Assembly (NCBI GenBank): GCA_002633005.1
Contig: NMRA01000040.1
Span: 927,805-991,804, forward strand
Direction of reading: 5' to 3'
Origin: Phoronis australis
Lineage: Eukaryota > Phoronida > Phoronidae
DNA length: 64,000 bases
The position numbers and the translations under genes were made by a program. Numbering within the stretch: the first letter of the stretch is position 1; each line of letters begins with the position of its first letter. Of this stretch, positions 51,718 through 64,000 are shown piece after piece. The notes beneath the pieces were generated by a model. That model saw only the letters and a program-made list of their open reading frames with translations, was not told the DNA's origin and did no database searches.

Positions 51718-53250
51718 AGTGGTTGGCTAAATCTCTGGGACTGACTGATGAACATCTTAAATTGTAGTAGTTCTAGAACTAGACAGGATTAGTTGGCTTA
51801 TCATCTGCATTGTCTATTATAAATCTACAATTGAATCTCTACAATTTTGGACAGAAATAATTGCCAGAATTTTCCGTTTTTCAAGAACTTCTAACATCGT
51901 CATGTTAGCTGCTTAACACTTTAGTTACAGTACAGGGACCCATTCCAAGAAAATTGTCTTAGCTAAGACAAATCATAATTTTCAGTCAATTTTAAGGTAA
52001 AACTTATATTGGGAATTGTAGGCTAGTTACTTGTCTCTGTGATTGCATGGCCAAATTAGTTGGAAACACAAGGTATAGCGGTGGTGTGAATATGAGGTAG
52101 GTTGAAATTTGCTAAAATTCTTTAAGAACGGGTTTTGTGGCAAAAATAATGTGCCACAAATTACTGAACCATGTCCAGTAAGTATCATGACATGGTGCTA
52201 GGAAATAACGCTGCATGATGTGGGCTATCTGAGACCTCGAGGTACGTCATCAGTGCAAAGGTCACCTGTTATCAGTTTTTTTGTTTTCACATCTTCATGT
52301 ACAATACAAGTGCACTTTATTTAAGGTAGATTATGTTCAAGTAATAATAGTATTGTGTTTTTAAATTAGTTCCTGTATTGGCATGCAGTTGTTAGGAGCT
52401 TGCAAATATATATTTGAATTTGTTTTCCTTTGTTTCAAGACAGTCTTATGCTTGAGTTTTGTCTTAATTTTGATTTACTTACTGGATGAGGAAGTTTCAA
52501 AGTTTGGGTGTTGAGACAAATCTTGGACTTATTACAAGTCAAAAATGAACTTAAGCCAGTTTCTTGTAACTGGTCCCAGATCTTGAAAATGGCAAAAACA
52601 ATACTTAGGTGCTACTTGTCGGTAGTATTTCAATTTGAGCCCTAATTGAGTCCTGAAGTAATGAGATTTTACCGTAAAATGAGGTGAAGGTGGCAGTTTT
52701 TGAGCTTTTTTATTCAATTACTTTATAGTTATGTAACAGAGAGAAATGTGGGCTAAAAATCCGGACAGCTATTTCCACCAACGAAACTAATAGTTTCTGT
52801 TTGGGATTTCTGAGGGTTAATTCAATGGTTTTTGCAACCTGCCAACTTTGTCTCCCAAGCAGGGAAAGTTGGCACTGTAATATCCAAAGCGGGTAAAGTT
52901 GGGATTGTAATTTTTTGCACAGTAAAATTAAATGTTGCAGTAGTTGTCTCAAAACTGATAAGTGGATGACAAGTATTAAGCATTATAAAACTTTTTCCCA
53001 TGACTGCCGCGAATATTCGAAAAAAGATTTCAGGAGCTGGGCAAAAAATGAAGCAGTTCAATATGCAAAACATATAACATTGAACATAATTATGTCTTAT
53101 AATTACCTCCCAGTTCGTTATCGGCAACTAATGGTTCAATAAACGAAAACACTTCTAAAATGTTTTTAATGTAATAAAAAGGAATGAATATGAATAGAAA
53201 CTTTATTCATCAACAAAAACAATTCACAAATGCTACCAATTTAAGCTAAA
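51718..53250. other. Downstream of GFUS: 3' UTR and intergenic
   Basis: The 3' UTR starts here. The only AATAAA signals noticed are at 53138-53143 and 53173-53178, so either the UTR is about 1.4 kb or a variant signal is used. No other gene is recognised. Confidence 0.35.
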
Positions 53251-53299
53251 ATCATTCCACTTCTGTCAAACTGACAAAACTATGGGAAATAAACAAGCT

Positions 53300-55660
53300 T
53301 GCTCTTAAACCTATTGTTTCAGCCTTTTGCACAAACGCCTTAAACATCATGTCGAGAATCATGATTTGATGAAAACAATCGTATGTATCTTGACCTGTGC
53401 CACAGAAAACGCACGATGCGCATTCGTCACATTCACTATATCCGAGTCGATGTCACCTGCACATTCAGTGTGAACTCATGGTAAACAATTACAGCAAAAA
53501 TCATGTCTTCCTCTCTCGTCTTCCCGCACATAAAACAAAACCATTCCTTATCAAAAATCTGGCGCTCAGTAATCACGCGTCTTGCCCTTCTAGTACACTT
53601 TTAGACTTTCTTTTGGTTTCTGTCACTTTCTTTCCCAATGTTTTCATGTTGGCACTCGATGATTGAGCCGATGCGATTACTTGGCTTTTTACTGAGATGA
53701 TTATGCAGGGGTGAAATCATGCTTTGGAGTAACTTTCTCAGACGGTTCAGGAAGTTCTGTGCAACTGAGATCGTAAATTATACAATCATAATGGCCGGCA
53801 TTTTCTCCAATGCTTGTGTATTTAACCATCAGCGGTTGTGAATTGAATTCAACCCCGTATTTCATAGACGGAGACTGATCAGTGAGGACATGACATCCAA
53901 ATGATTTCAAGTTCTCCAACCATTTCTGTTGGATTTGCGATCGATTCAATCCTCTGTGTAGCCTGCGCGGTAGATCGGCATTTAATTGCGCCACACTTAT
54001 TTCTAGAAGCTCTTTCGAATTGGTGCAGATGTGACTACCTTATTAGTTTCAAAAAGCTTGTTAATAAGATCGATTGGCTAGCCAAACTGTTCACGCTCAA
54101 TGCTTTGCAACTGTGTATTTATACCAATTGCAAGGCTTGGGGAAAAAGCAACGTCCATCCGGATATGCTCTCACTACATTCTGTACTTGTTCACCATTCA
54201 AGCTGAATGGTGGGAAGACTGCTGATTGGGGCCATTCGACGACTGCGAAACGGAAAAACTGGTGGATGGACCTTCTTCAGGGGAAGTGCATGGTCCTGCA
54301 GTGGAAGAAGTGTTATTAGCATTTTGCTGTTCGTTTTCTGAGGCATCGACTTCATCTGAATCTGTTGACTCATTAAGTCCTGGAGTACCTTCGAGATTTG
54401 ATGATTCATTAAGGCTTGAAATGTCGCTCGTGCTTTTTCCGGGTTCAACATCTACACATCTAGCACGCTTTCGAGGTTGCTGGTCGCTCTTGCCGTGGCG
54501 CATTTTATACAAGCTGTCCACTACAACCTGGGCAACGGTATTTCTCACAAGCTGAATGTGATGCTGCTGAATATGCGGTAACCTATCGAGCACAGGCTGC
54601 TTGTCCAATGGATGGATGCCAGATTTTCGGAATCCGCTTATAATGTTTTCATTGAGTTGTTTGCCCATCCTCAACATCAGCTTTTTGAGAAGAGAAGGGA
54701 ATTAATCTTTGGGAACTGATTCGTGCCAACATCCTCTGCCACGCCAGTTCTTCTTAACGGAGGAATACACGCCCACGTCCAGACGTTGGAGTAGATGTGT
54801 GCTATTTGGTGGAAGACAGACGAAGGCGATGTTAAGCTTTGAGCATTGCTCAGTAACAGTCTCATTGATATGAGGCGAGTTGTTGTCTCCAATCAGGACC
54901 TTATTTTCAGGGATTCTTTTCACCCAAGGCACGATTGTCTCGCACCAGTCCTGAAATGTTGTCGAGTTAAAGCAACCAGATTTGTTCTGTTGTAACGGGC
55001 GAGTCGCGGACCACCTTCGGTCCAGGTGTCCAGCATGTGCTTTGACTTGTAAACAACGTACAGTGGTAATGTTTCCCCTGTCGCAGTTCCACTAAACATT
55101 AGTGACACGCATTGTGGAATTCATGATAGATTCAGGGTATTTAATTCCTCGTCGAAAGATGCATCGCTTACGACCTGGGTCGTTATTCAAATTTGTCTCA
55201 TCATAGTTAACTGTGTGAGGGTTGAACGCCGTGCAAGGTTTTCTCGAGGTTTCCAATAAATTGATCGACGGTTTTGCTACTAACTTGCTCTGGCACGATT
55301 CATGTTTTGACATGTTCTACTTGCGAGGGTTTGCTTATGCCTTTTCTCGAAACTGAACCCATTCCTTCCCTGGGAAATTATGTTTGAAACGTTTCACTTT
55401 GCGACCACTTTTGTCTAGAAAGGACTTCACCATCACAGGCGTAAACCCAAATTGTCCACGGGGAAACCCCAGTCTGCCATCACTGCTACATTATCTGCGA
55501 TTGACTTTTCTTCAGTGTCCGACATAACTTTCTGGCCACCGTGACATTTCATGTTGACGCCCTTTAGACGATTTTGCAGGGTCCCCCTCGGGACCTTAAA
55601 CGTTTTCGCTGCCTCAGCTTAACTCATGCCACCTTCAGCTGCAGACACTGCATTTGTTAG
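53300..55660 (-). pseudogene. pogo/Tigger-like transposase remnant with PHD-like tail
   Basis: From 55.66 kb downward the minus strand reads a Psq-type helix-turn-helix (TFKVPRGTLQNRLKG near 55590). Then comes the DDE core: NYDETNLNNDPG with the first Asp (55092-55313), GDNNSPHIN with the second, and PPNSTHLLQRLDVGVY with the third (54702-54932). There are 35 residues between the last two acids. A Ser/Glu/Asn-rich tail follows at 54198-54677. Further on, near 53480-53560, EWFCFMCGKTREEDMI and then HTECAG-type and CDEC motifs look like a PHD-type zinc finger. An unrecognised 97-residue frame (53701-53994) lies between. Stops and frameshifts throughout; not active. Confidence 0.75.
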
Positions 55661-55679
55661 ATCTTCCGGCGATTACTTG

Positions 55680-58600
55680 TTAAAGACACCAACTAAAACA
55701 AAGCAGCTGTCATACGCTCAGGCTGCAAAGGGCCCGTCAAACAACCTTGAGGTCCTCAGACTGGCGATGACGCTCACCGAGCTGGCGGTGGGCATAATGG
55801 CAACAAAATTAGGGCTCGACTTCGGAAAAGAGGAAGTCAGCCAGCTGATCGTTGACTCGGTCAGATCTGAATGGCTCACAGGTCCTCCAGCTGATAACCA
55901 GACAGTGAAATTTAGACAGTACCAAAAGAGACACCACGTGTTTCCGACATGGCTAGTCTACTACACATTAACCTCAATGGGGCGAGAGGGAAACGGCGAA
56001 CTCTAAGAGTATCTTGCCTACGAAAAACCAGACGTAGTATCCATGAACGAAACCTGGCTGTCCGACAAAATCAAATTCACAATACCTGGCTACAGCATTG
56101 TACGGAGAGATCGCTCCGACCGCTCGGGCGGCGGGGTGGGCATCCTTGTCAGGCAAGGAGTTGATTTCACTCCCATTAACACAAATATGCTCTCAGCGGA
56201 AGTAGTGGCGGTTGAATTCCGTATCAACAGCAAAACCACTACAATCGTGTCGATCTACAACCCTCCGGGGAGCACTGTAGACAAATACCTATTCAGGCAC
56301 TTCACGAACTCGTATAGACAATGCATATTTATGGGCGATTTCAACTCCAAGCATCTGTTCTTCGGAAACAGAAAAACTGACATAACAGGCGAGATACTTT
56401 TCGACGCCGTTGAAGACTCAGATCTGTACCTAGTCAATGACACTGGTGAGCCCACTTACCAGCAGTGGACTGGCGCACGCCGCCAAATCCGGTACCGCGA
56501 AGTCTTGGACTTCATATTCATTACCCGATCTCTACTCAGCTCAGTGCATGAATGCGAGGTTAGGGGCGACCTCATGAGTGACCAACTACCGGTACACCTG
56601 AAACTAGATAACGCCAGAGGCCGCGGGCTCGACTTCCTCCCAAACGCTTACACGCGCTCATTTAAGAAAATCAACTGGCAACAAATTCAGTGGTATGTGG
56701 AGACCAACATAAATAGTACGGAGAGCGCACTCCGCACTCCAGCCGATATTGATCACGCGTCTCGAGCGTTAAGCAATGCTATAAACAACGCATTGGATAA
56801 AAACTGTACGACTGTGAAGATACGCCCATTCACATGGCGGTGTTCTGCAGACACACTAATGCTTATATCCGGCTCAAACGGAAAATCAGGCGCAAGACCC
56901 AGGTCTACCCTGACAACCCGATGTACCGTAACATCTATAATGTACTGAAAAGACGCGTCGAGAACGCTGTCAAGCAGGAGAAAAGGCAATTGTACATGCA
57001 ATACTGTCAGAATATAGTCTGACAGTATTATTAGTTGTATTGTTTTGTTTTGTTATTCAGTTTGATTTGCATGACCCCTGAGTTAAGTACAATGATGATG
57101 TAATTTGTTTACTACAGAATAGTATGGAACTTTCTAGAAGACTCTAGCATGACAGTGATTGATGAAGTCTGGAATATTCTAGAGACTAGTACATGTTTGT
57201 AGAATGATTGGATAGGTTCCAGAAACTTTCTGGTATGTGCTTGAATTGATGAAAAGTTCTAGAACAATGCATTAGGCTATAAATACACAAACACGGGTTT
57301 GTGTTAGTCAGTTGAGTACAAGAAGATCAAGTCGGGAGTTCATCAAGAGATCAAGTCAGTTAATCGGTGAGTTCAAGAAAGTTAATCAGGAGAACTACAG
57401 TTGAGTTGCAGTGAAGAGAATCAGCAGTTACAGCGATAGTCAATAGAGAGCCAGCTGTAGAGACAGCAGGTTATTGAATCGAGTGTAACAGTTGCTGAAC
57501 GTGTCTCAGAAGTTCATCACAAGTCAAGGCTTCGCAGCACTGGCTGGAGCATAAACAGACATTACGTCGGACGTTTTCTTTGAGTAGGCTTGTGAACGTA
57601 CGGTTGGGATTAATAAAGGATTAACTCGAACCAGTCTTCAGTCAATCTTCTCACCGAAAGCTATTAGCACCGGTCTGTAACAACCTGCGCCCACCCACAC
57701 ACGGGGAAAAACGTGACAAATACTGTGAGTCTCTTAATGAGGAAAGGGGCAAAGGTTTTTGGCAGGCCTTTAAGAGGATTACACGCACGGGCACTCGCAA
57801 CCACCAGAGTGCAAAACCACTGATTCATGACAACAAAACTGGCTCCTCTAACTCAGACAAGGCCACAGTGATTGCCAAAACTCTAGAGAGAACCCACAGG
57901 ATGCACGAAGGCCCGATCTTCTGCAATATGACAAAACGCCTCGTAGACTGTGCAATGGTCCGAAAAGCACATCTGTTCAATACCCTTAACACAATTACGC
58001 AAGAACGCGGAGATCACCACCAAATGCTTGCTGAAATAACGCCATCAGGCGAACACTTTCTAAGTGTAAGAAAAACAGCAGCCCAGGAAGCGATTCCATC
58101 TCGTAGGACGTTCTGACAAAATGTCCGCTGCCTCTTCACGAGAGGCTAACCGAGATATACAACAGATGCCTTGCTATCGGCCACTTTGCCAAACCGTGGA
58201 AAAGCGCAGTGGGTGTCATGATACCCAAACCAGAGAAAGACCATACTAACCCGGCCAACTACCGCCCAATAAGTCTGCTATCATCCATTGGCAAAACGTT
58301 CGAACGAATCCTCACGAATAGAATAAACCCAGAACTGGATTCCAAAGGCTTTTTTAATATGTGGCAACGAGCCTATAGGAAAAGTCGTGAAGGACCCGAA
58401 CACATTCATAGACTGATAGCTCAAGGCAAAACGGCAATGGGCAAAAACTTTTGCACCGGGGCCATAATGTTGGACGTGGAAAAAGCCTTTGACCCTGTAT
58501 GACATGATGACGGAATGAGATACAAACTCTCCAATATAGGTCTACCTGACAAAATGGTTAGACTCCTGTCATCTTTCCTGAGAGACAGATGCATCTCAGT

Positions 58601-58917
58601 CAGACAGGGACAAACCGTCTCCCAACCGGTGAATCTGAGGGCCGGCACCCCCAGGGGTCCGGTCCCTAAGTCCGTTGCTATTTTTGATCTACATGTATGT
58701 CAACGACCTACCAGTTCACCCAAGGGACAAAGTTCAGATATCCCAGTTCGCCGACGATCTCGGGTTCTGGACAAGTGAAAAACAAGAGACAGTTGCCCTA
58801 ACTACAGTTGCCCAAGCACGTCTCCAGCGGGCACTATCAAAACTGGAGGACTGGTGCTCCATCTGGCGCATCAAACTCAATGCCGCCATAGATTATAGCA
58901 TTTTCAGGATTTCTTAG
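55680..58917 (+). pseudogene. LINE (Jockey/I-like) with solo LTR inside
   Basis: 55680-56006 is a leading frame with QLSYAQAAKGPSNN and LAMTLTELAVGIMATKLGLD, possibly the end of ORF1. The apurinic-like endonuclease follows at about 55949-56800 (LLHINLNGARGKRRT, VSMNETWLSDKIKF, CIFMGDFNSKHLFFG, LDFIFITRSLLSS, LMSDQLPVHLKLD). A 714-bp LTR interrupts at 57005-57718. The reverse transcriptase continues to 58917 (NPANYRPISLLSSIGKTFER, AIMLDVEKAFDPV, SQFADDLGFWTSEK) with several frameshifts and stops. The 3' end is truncated after LEDWCSIWRIKLNA. It is not functional. Confidence 0.85.
57005..57718 (+). mobile_element. Solo LTR, 714 bp, with 5-bp target duplication
   Basis: It begins TGTCAG and ends TGACA, an imperfect terminal inverted repeat. 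AATAC flanks it on both sides (57000-57004 and 57719-57723), the 5-bp duplication typical of LTR elements. Removing it restores the LINE frame across the junction. TATAAATA is at 57278-57285 and AATAAA at 57612-57617, as expected for an LTR. No internal region remains, so it arose by LTR-LTR recombination. Its orientation is inferred from TATA and AATAAA. Confidence 0.9.
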
Positions 58918-58948
58918 TGGCTATTTTGTCTATTTTTCCTGTTGCTCA

Positions 58949-59435
58949 ATCGAAAATTTAAAAAAATCGTAGCCCCCAGTGTGTTTGTGTTGGGTTTGAT
59001 TATCTAAGAACGATAGCATCAGCAGCTTGAGANTCTACAATCGTGGTTCAGTTTACACAAATTCTTACAGCCGGACAAAATGTTGGGCCCCCCCCCTTGT
59101 GATATCCTAGATCCGCCACTGGACACTTGGCTTACCTCAAAATTTAAGGCTCCCTGCTGGTACTGCCCAAACCACTGTATTAATGAGGCACGGAATACTG
59201 TTTCGACCACGCGCGAGCTCTGGGCAACATTCAGTTAAAATTCACAGGCTAAAAGTCACAATTCTTGTCCGATTTTAAAAATTCAAAAACCAAACAACGT
59301 TCAATTTTCATGGGCAAATCGAATTAAGGTGCTATTTAAAAATTTTTCAAGTCGAAAATTTAAAAAAATCGTAGCCCCCAGTGTGTTTGTGTTGGGTTTG
59401 ATTATCTAAGAACGATAGCATCAGCAGCTTGAGAC
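58949..59435. repeat. Duplicated 85-bp block around an N and MITE end
   Basis: Bases 58949-59032, ending at an N (59033), recur at about 59351-59434. Between them, 59085-59122 has a C run and 'tcctagatccgccactgg', another hAT-like end. Probably two haplotypes joined, one with the MITE. Confidence 0.6.
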
Positions 59436-60000
59436 AATTTAGTTATAATAACCGCAACAGCATGAGGTCTTTGATCGGAACCGACAATTTCTGAGGTAGG
59501 CAACCCGGTGGAGTTGCCCAATCCTGACCGGTTTGGATGGCAATGTAGGATTCTTGTCATGCATGTACCTTACACGAAACTGATAAGCACCACAAAGAAG
59601 ATGCCCTTTGCAGTGCACTGTCGGCGCATATCATCACTTCTCGTTGCTTTTGTCATTTTCTTACCAAAACTGTGGCCGATTAATATACATTGTATGGAAA
59701 CCCCTGGGCCAAGCTTATCGACATATCTTTGTCCGAAGAAACGGAATTGCCGTCCACACGCAGACTTACCAAAGAATTTGACAAATTACTCATGGAACGA
59801 GTTATTGCTAGGTTTGGAGGCTGTGTGGACGCTATTTTTTAAAAACTAGTGCAACTTACCTCACTTGTGACAATTGTAACTCGCTTCAGTCAGCATAGCT
59901 TACTATATCCAATCTGCTAATGAAACTGTTTTCCAAGAAATCAGAATACTGATTTATTCATAATTTTAACGTTTCTTTTGGAACAAAACATTTGACGATC
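59436..60000. other. No gene recognised
   Basis: The 113-codon open frame at 59508-59849 is unrecognised, without repeat or splice support, and is not called a gene. Confidence 0.35.
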
Positions 60001-60009
60001 GAGAAAGTA

Positions 60010-60210
60010 TCGTTCGGATGTTTCCATGGTCGTCACTGACTTGTCGGTAATCTTGATTTCAGCTTCGACCTGTTTCCGGTCGGCATCCAATTGCACCTTG
60101 ATCCCCCCACCCTCTCGAAAAGTTGCCGGAATACTTGTGCCACATATCGAGGTGGGGTAATTTGTTGTAGGATAATTTACGGGACTTCTAATCATTGTGT
60201 TGCCGCAAAC
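60010..60210 (-). CDS. Possible CUB-like exon fragment
   Basis: On the minus strand an acceptor (ttgtcttgccccag) precedes an open stretch reading VCGNTMIRSPVNYPTTNYP, then CGTSIPA and GGGIKVQL. The Cys-Gly, SP-NYP-NYP and later Cys spacing resemble the start of a CUB domain, an extracellular beta-sandwich module. No convincing donor was found, and an N and poly-C run lie 48 bases upstream. It could be a gene fragment or chance. Confidence 0.25.
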
Positions 60211-60257
60211 CTGGGGCAAGACAAAAGTAATTATCTGCTGCGGCTACGTGCCGACGA

Positions 60258-60274
60258 NCCCCCCCCCCCCCCCC
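60258..60274. other. N plus poly-C run
   Basis: A single N followed by about 16 C. Assembly break at a homopolymer, similar to the gap edge at 51301. Confidence 0.9.
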
Positions 60275-60469
60275 ACATTGGCATTAGGTGTTCATTGTCA
60301 CTCACAGAACTACATCTTCTGCCTTATCCTAGTTATCGGATACGAGTGTGCGGAAGTTGCACTAGTGGAAGTTGTTCTTGGGTGGGCCGCAGTGTGTGGC
60401 CGGGACGACTCAAACCAATATCCCAGCTACTACCGAAATATAGTTACGCTAATTAAGGATAATTAAAAA

Positions 60470-62335
60470 TGCACGCTCTCGCACAGAATATTGCTAACTT
60501 GCGAAGAACAAGAACAGGACCAGACTCTCACGTGCAGAATTCAATCTGGTGGTCTCCCGGGAAACTGTAAACCTTTGGATGAGCCCATGCACAGGTGACG
60601 GGTTGCCAGTCAGCCGTTTTCATTTCGTTTGTCTTAATGTACGCGATCGCCTAATACTGTGAATGATTGCAAATTCTTGCACTCTCCTGCCAGAAATTAA
60701 GGCAGTTTTCTTGTGGCAATAAATATCTGAACAAAAGCTGAAGATTCGAGAGCTAACACGTCACGTTTCATGTGCCGGTAGTAAAGTTGCGAGTGAAACT
60801 GTAACATTCGCAGGAGTTGGAGAAGCGAATAAAACAGTAGGAATTTGGAGAATTTGACGCGGGGTTTTGCGAGTAAGTAAAAAAATTGATGTACGAAATG
60901 TCGATGAATGTTTGAAAAATGGTTACAACTAATTTTGAAAGAATAATAGGAGCATCAATTTCTGATTTCACGCCTGAATCCTGGTGTCATCACGGAGACT
61001 TGTATGTCAATTGCTACTAGTCCGCGATTTTTGCTTTCACTTTCAATGAAATTGTTTATATCTGCCGCCTCAAGTGAACGATAACCGTAAACCGAATCGG
61101 AGATACTGCATTCGTTTTGTGTCTAAGACAATAGGAAAGTGAAGCTCGGTAAAAAACCTTTAATGAAAAGTAAAACTTATTCATTTTTCAACCACCATTT
61201 TGATCAAAGATCAAACTAAAATACACTAAAGAAATCCCCAAAATGTCAAATTTGTGAAGTAACATTTATTAATCCTTATATTTAAAAGTAGAGTTGGATA
61301 CTCGGGAATTCAAGTGGCAAATATATTCAATTAATAACAACCACCACCATAAGTGATGAAAAAGTCATAACTTGGATTAATTTTCTTAGCAAGTCATTCC
61401 ATGGATACCTTTTTGAGTACTTATCCATATTGTGAAAGCATGAACCTACTTCTCGAGGTCGTCAACGTTCTAGAAATTCCGTCTGCAAAACAAACTGTGC
61501 TTTACCGTCTAGGCCTGTCACAAGACGTGAAAAAGGCATGAGTTACAGAAAACACACTCCATGGCGTTTCTCAAAGATGAAGAAATTCGACACGGCCATG
61601 TCTTTTTGCCACGTCCGCCGGAAACAAACTGAGATGCTAAAAATGCTGTTCTTGCAGCAGAGTCGATGAACATTTACGGTAACCGTAGGTGCTGCAAATC
61701 TCGGCCACAACACACCAAACATCTAACTGCATGAGTGACGCGTAAAGTGTGGTTCCATAGGATAATTAGATCATAGGTTCTCTTAAAATTATCATCTGAA
61801 CTATCTTGTAGGCAAAAACATTTCAGTTTATGCCCTTTCTCATTGTCACGAACTGCCAAACAGTTCTCCATGCCCATATTCTCAGCTAAAATGACCTCCC
61901 AATTGTTTTGCAAGGGCCTGCACTCAGACCATGATCTACTTGTCAACATTGTGTCAGAGAAATATACTAGTTATATACTGTTGAACATTTTATATTCTTC
62001 TATGTTTAGTGTCTTTTCAGACACTGACTGCGTCATCATTGACAGTGCCCACTGAAGCAATGGCAAATGTCTACCATATACCTAAATAGGTGTAAAGCGT
62101 CTTAAATGTTGGTGAATATTGTTTTCATGAAAAACGGAAAATAATTGTTCATGATGTTTATTATGTAGCACAATATACACAAAGCTTATCAAACAAGTGA
62201 AAACCAACAAGGAAACAATCATTTACTTATTACTGAATGACGTCAGTTCAATGGTTTTACAAAGCCTTGAAATAAACATGAGAAAACAAGTTCATTGTTC
62301 CCTTTTGTCAGAGCGGAGCCTCAGTTACTGAACTT
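60470..62335. other. No gene recognised
   Basis: AT-rich sequence with only short frames. Nothing repeats elsewhere in the window as far as I can see. Confidence 0.4.
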
Positions 62336-62356
62336 AGAGGTTTTTAATCGCATAAT

Positions 62357-63681
62357 TTGGCTCGTTTCCCAGAGAGACTTTTTACCCAGGCATTGAGCAA
62401 CCTATGCAAGGCATTGGTATTACATCCACACAATTTAACAAACTTGAGTGACTTGGTCTTCGGGAGGGCAGAGGAAGCTCACTTGTGTCTAGACAAGTAC
62501 GTAGAAAACTCAGTTAAGGACAGTGAAACGGAAACATCGCGGGGACTTGAATTCCATGTATGCCATAACAGGGCCTGATCAAACTCTGCGACAGAGCTCA
62601 CAAACACTTCTGAACAACAGCGCGTTCAAGAATGAACTGGCAAAGTTCCTTTTGACGGAATGGAGAAAAGACCATTATTGGTATATGTTTGGTGGGAAAA
62701 CCTTGTTTGTTTCCCACGGTGGTGACTGCTACCAGTTCTTTCCCGACGATAACCAGCAAATCATGGTGACAAAACCTGCCCATCTCCAAGGTGATCACGA
62801 GGAAGCGGATACGCCGATTGCGTTCCACGTCGCAAACATCCCAATCGGTCATGTTATGGTGAGGGCTTCAGATACAGATGTTTTAGTAATCTTGCTTGAT
62901 ACACTCGGACAACAGCGGCGAGAAATAAGATCAACGACCAACGATGTCATGGACTGTGGGATGGGAAATAACAGATGATTTATCAACATTTCCGACATAG
63001 CAAACGTTCTTGAAGAGCGCAAGTATGGACTTGCCAGAGCAATGCCTGGATACCATGCCTTCACTGGATGTGACTACACATCTGCCTTTTATAGGTATGT
63101 TATCGAAATCTTGATTATTGCAGTAGTGACAAGAATTGAATGAATTCGATTACAGTGAGGAGAACTGATTGAATTCGATTAGCTGTGATTACGTCTGCCA
63201 TGTAAATGAAGTCTAAGTAACGTATAATGGTTGCCTCCTTTAAATAAAAAAGATTTCTATTATGAATTAGTTGTACACGTCATTCCTTATTTTCTAGAAN
63301 ATTTCCTTTCAGGAGAATCCACTTGCAAATTTAAGGCGAATTGACTGTGCGTTGCTCCCACCTTGTCTCCGTAGTCTGCAGATGAAGATTCGCCGAACTC
63401 AGTACGTCACAGCGCTATGGACCCGTGCCGCGACAGCATATCCCGGGGCTGGACTGACACCAACTGATTATGGTTGGCATGCAACTGAAACTCACACACT
63501 TCTGCCAGTTTGGTTTGAGGGGTCCATTCTCCCTGACATATTGTTCGGTTCGAATGCAGAAGTCAACAACAGTAACCTTGGGAATGAAGCAACCAGCATT
63601 TGAGATAGTTCTTCTGAAGAACTGTCAGATTCCGAAGTTGATCCATGGAGTGAAGACTCCGACTCTGATGAAGAGGATTAA
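62357..63681 (+). pseudogene. Second HEEAD (PIN/FEN-like?) family gene
   Basis: Three parts can be joined in order. Part 1 (62357 to about 62520) ends EAHLCLDKYVENSVKDSE. After a one-base frame change, part 2 (62523-63095) has MYAITGPDQTLRQSSQTLL, the acidic block DHEEADTPIAFHVAN, SDTDVLVILLD and GYHAFTGCDYTSAF. A gap with intron-like borders (gtatgt at 63095, ctttcag at about 63312) and an N at 63300 follows. Part 3 has NPLANLRRIDCALLPPCLRS, LPVWFEGSILPD and a stop (TGA) at 63601. An acidic tail DSSSEELSDSEVDPW continues in the same frame to TAA at 63681. The conserved D and E residues could form a PIN/FEN-type metal site, which is inference. Some residues seem missing between parts 2 and 3. 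Confidence 0.6.
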
Positions 63682-64000
63682 TTACGGCACTTTGGATTCG
63701 ACTAAAACATGCACAGGGAATAATTTGGGTCATTGGAATGAGAGTGAATATTGGTTATAGCGATAAGTCTCCTTTTATATTTTTGTGTTTGTTACCCATG
63801 AATGGTGTTCTCCAAAAAGGATGAAAAAGCCTTTATGGCAACTGACATTTGGTTCATATAGTCGTCTTAAAGCTGTAACGTAGATAAAACATTCTGTTCA
63901 TGTTGCGAACTTGTTATTCACATTGCTCGGGAATAACGAGTCCTGATAGTTTTTCAGTTAATTTAGTTTGATAAGCATTTTATTTGCCCGACACAGATAT
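63682..64000. other. Downstream sequence, nothing recognised
   Basis: AT-rich tail of the window without an identified feature. Confidence 0.4.

Overview
The window is animal genomic DNA rather than prokaryotic sequence. It has spliced exons with GT/AG borders, low coding density, AT-rich introns and a heavy load of degenerate retroelements and DNA transposons. The mix (non-LTR elements, Ty3/gypsy, Penelope-like, pogo-like and THAP/P-like remnants, plus an intron-rich GDP-L-fucose synthase gene) fits a marine invertebrate such as a hemichordate, echinoderm or cephalochordate. I cannot fix the species from sequence alone. Several single N characters and one 417-base N run show that this is a draft assembly.

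The one complete host gene I can reconstruct is GDP-L-fucose synthase (GFUS/TSTA3), on the + strand. Eight coding exons lie between 23028 and 51717, the reading frame is kept across all seven introns, and the product is 326 residues. A short terminal exon of an unidentified + strand gene lies at 3108-3191, and a weak CUB-like exon lies on the minus strand near 60.1 kb.

Layout. 0-3 kb: an element with about 400-bp inverted arms enclosing a decayed gene of a HEEAD-type family, then the terminal exon. 5.2-5.7 kb: a duplicated insertion junction at an N. 7.2-10.9 kb: a decayed Ty3/gypsy element on the minus strand. 11-17 kb: non-coding, with a tandem pair of about 670-bp units. 18 kb: a near-perfect 190-bp-arm palindrome made of Penelope-type coding sequence, next to a hammerhead-ribozyme-like motif. 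19.4-22.2 kb: the first large block of a repeat family with an internal period near 145 bp. 23-51.7 kb: GFUS, whose introns hold many further copies of that repeat, a fold-back element, a polypyrimidine tract, a THAP-encoding inverted-repeat element duplicated at an N, two tail-to-tail LINE remnants and a minisatellite just before exon 7. 53-55.7 kb: a pogo-like transposase remnant (minus). 55.7-58.9 kb: a LINE interrupted by a 714-bp solo LTR with a 5-bp target duplication. 62.3-63.7 kb: a second member of the HEEAD family.

Apart from GFUS, which makes GDP-L-fucose for fucosylation, the genes do not form a pathway. The rest is mobile DNA in several nested layers, and insertion order can be read where one element splits another. 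The most novel-looking signals are the pair of HEEAD-family genes (one inside a long inverted-repeat element), the 145-bp-period repeat family, and the Penelope palindrome with its ribozyme-like neighbour.
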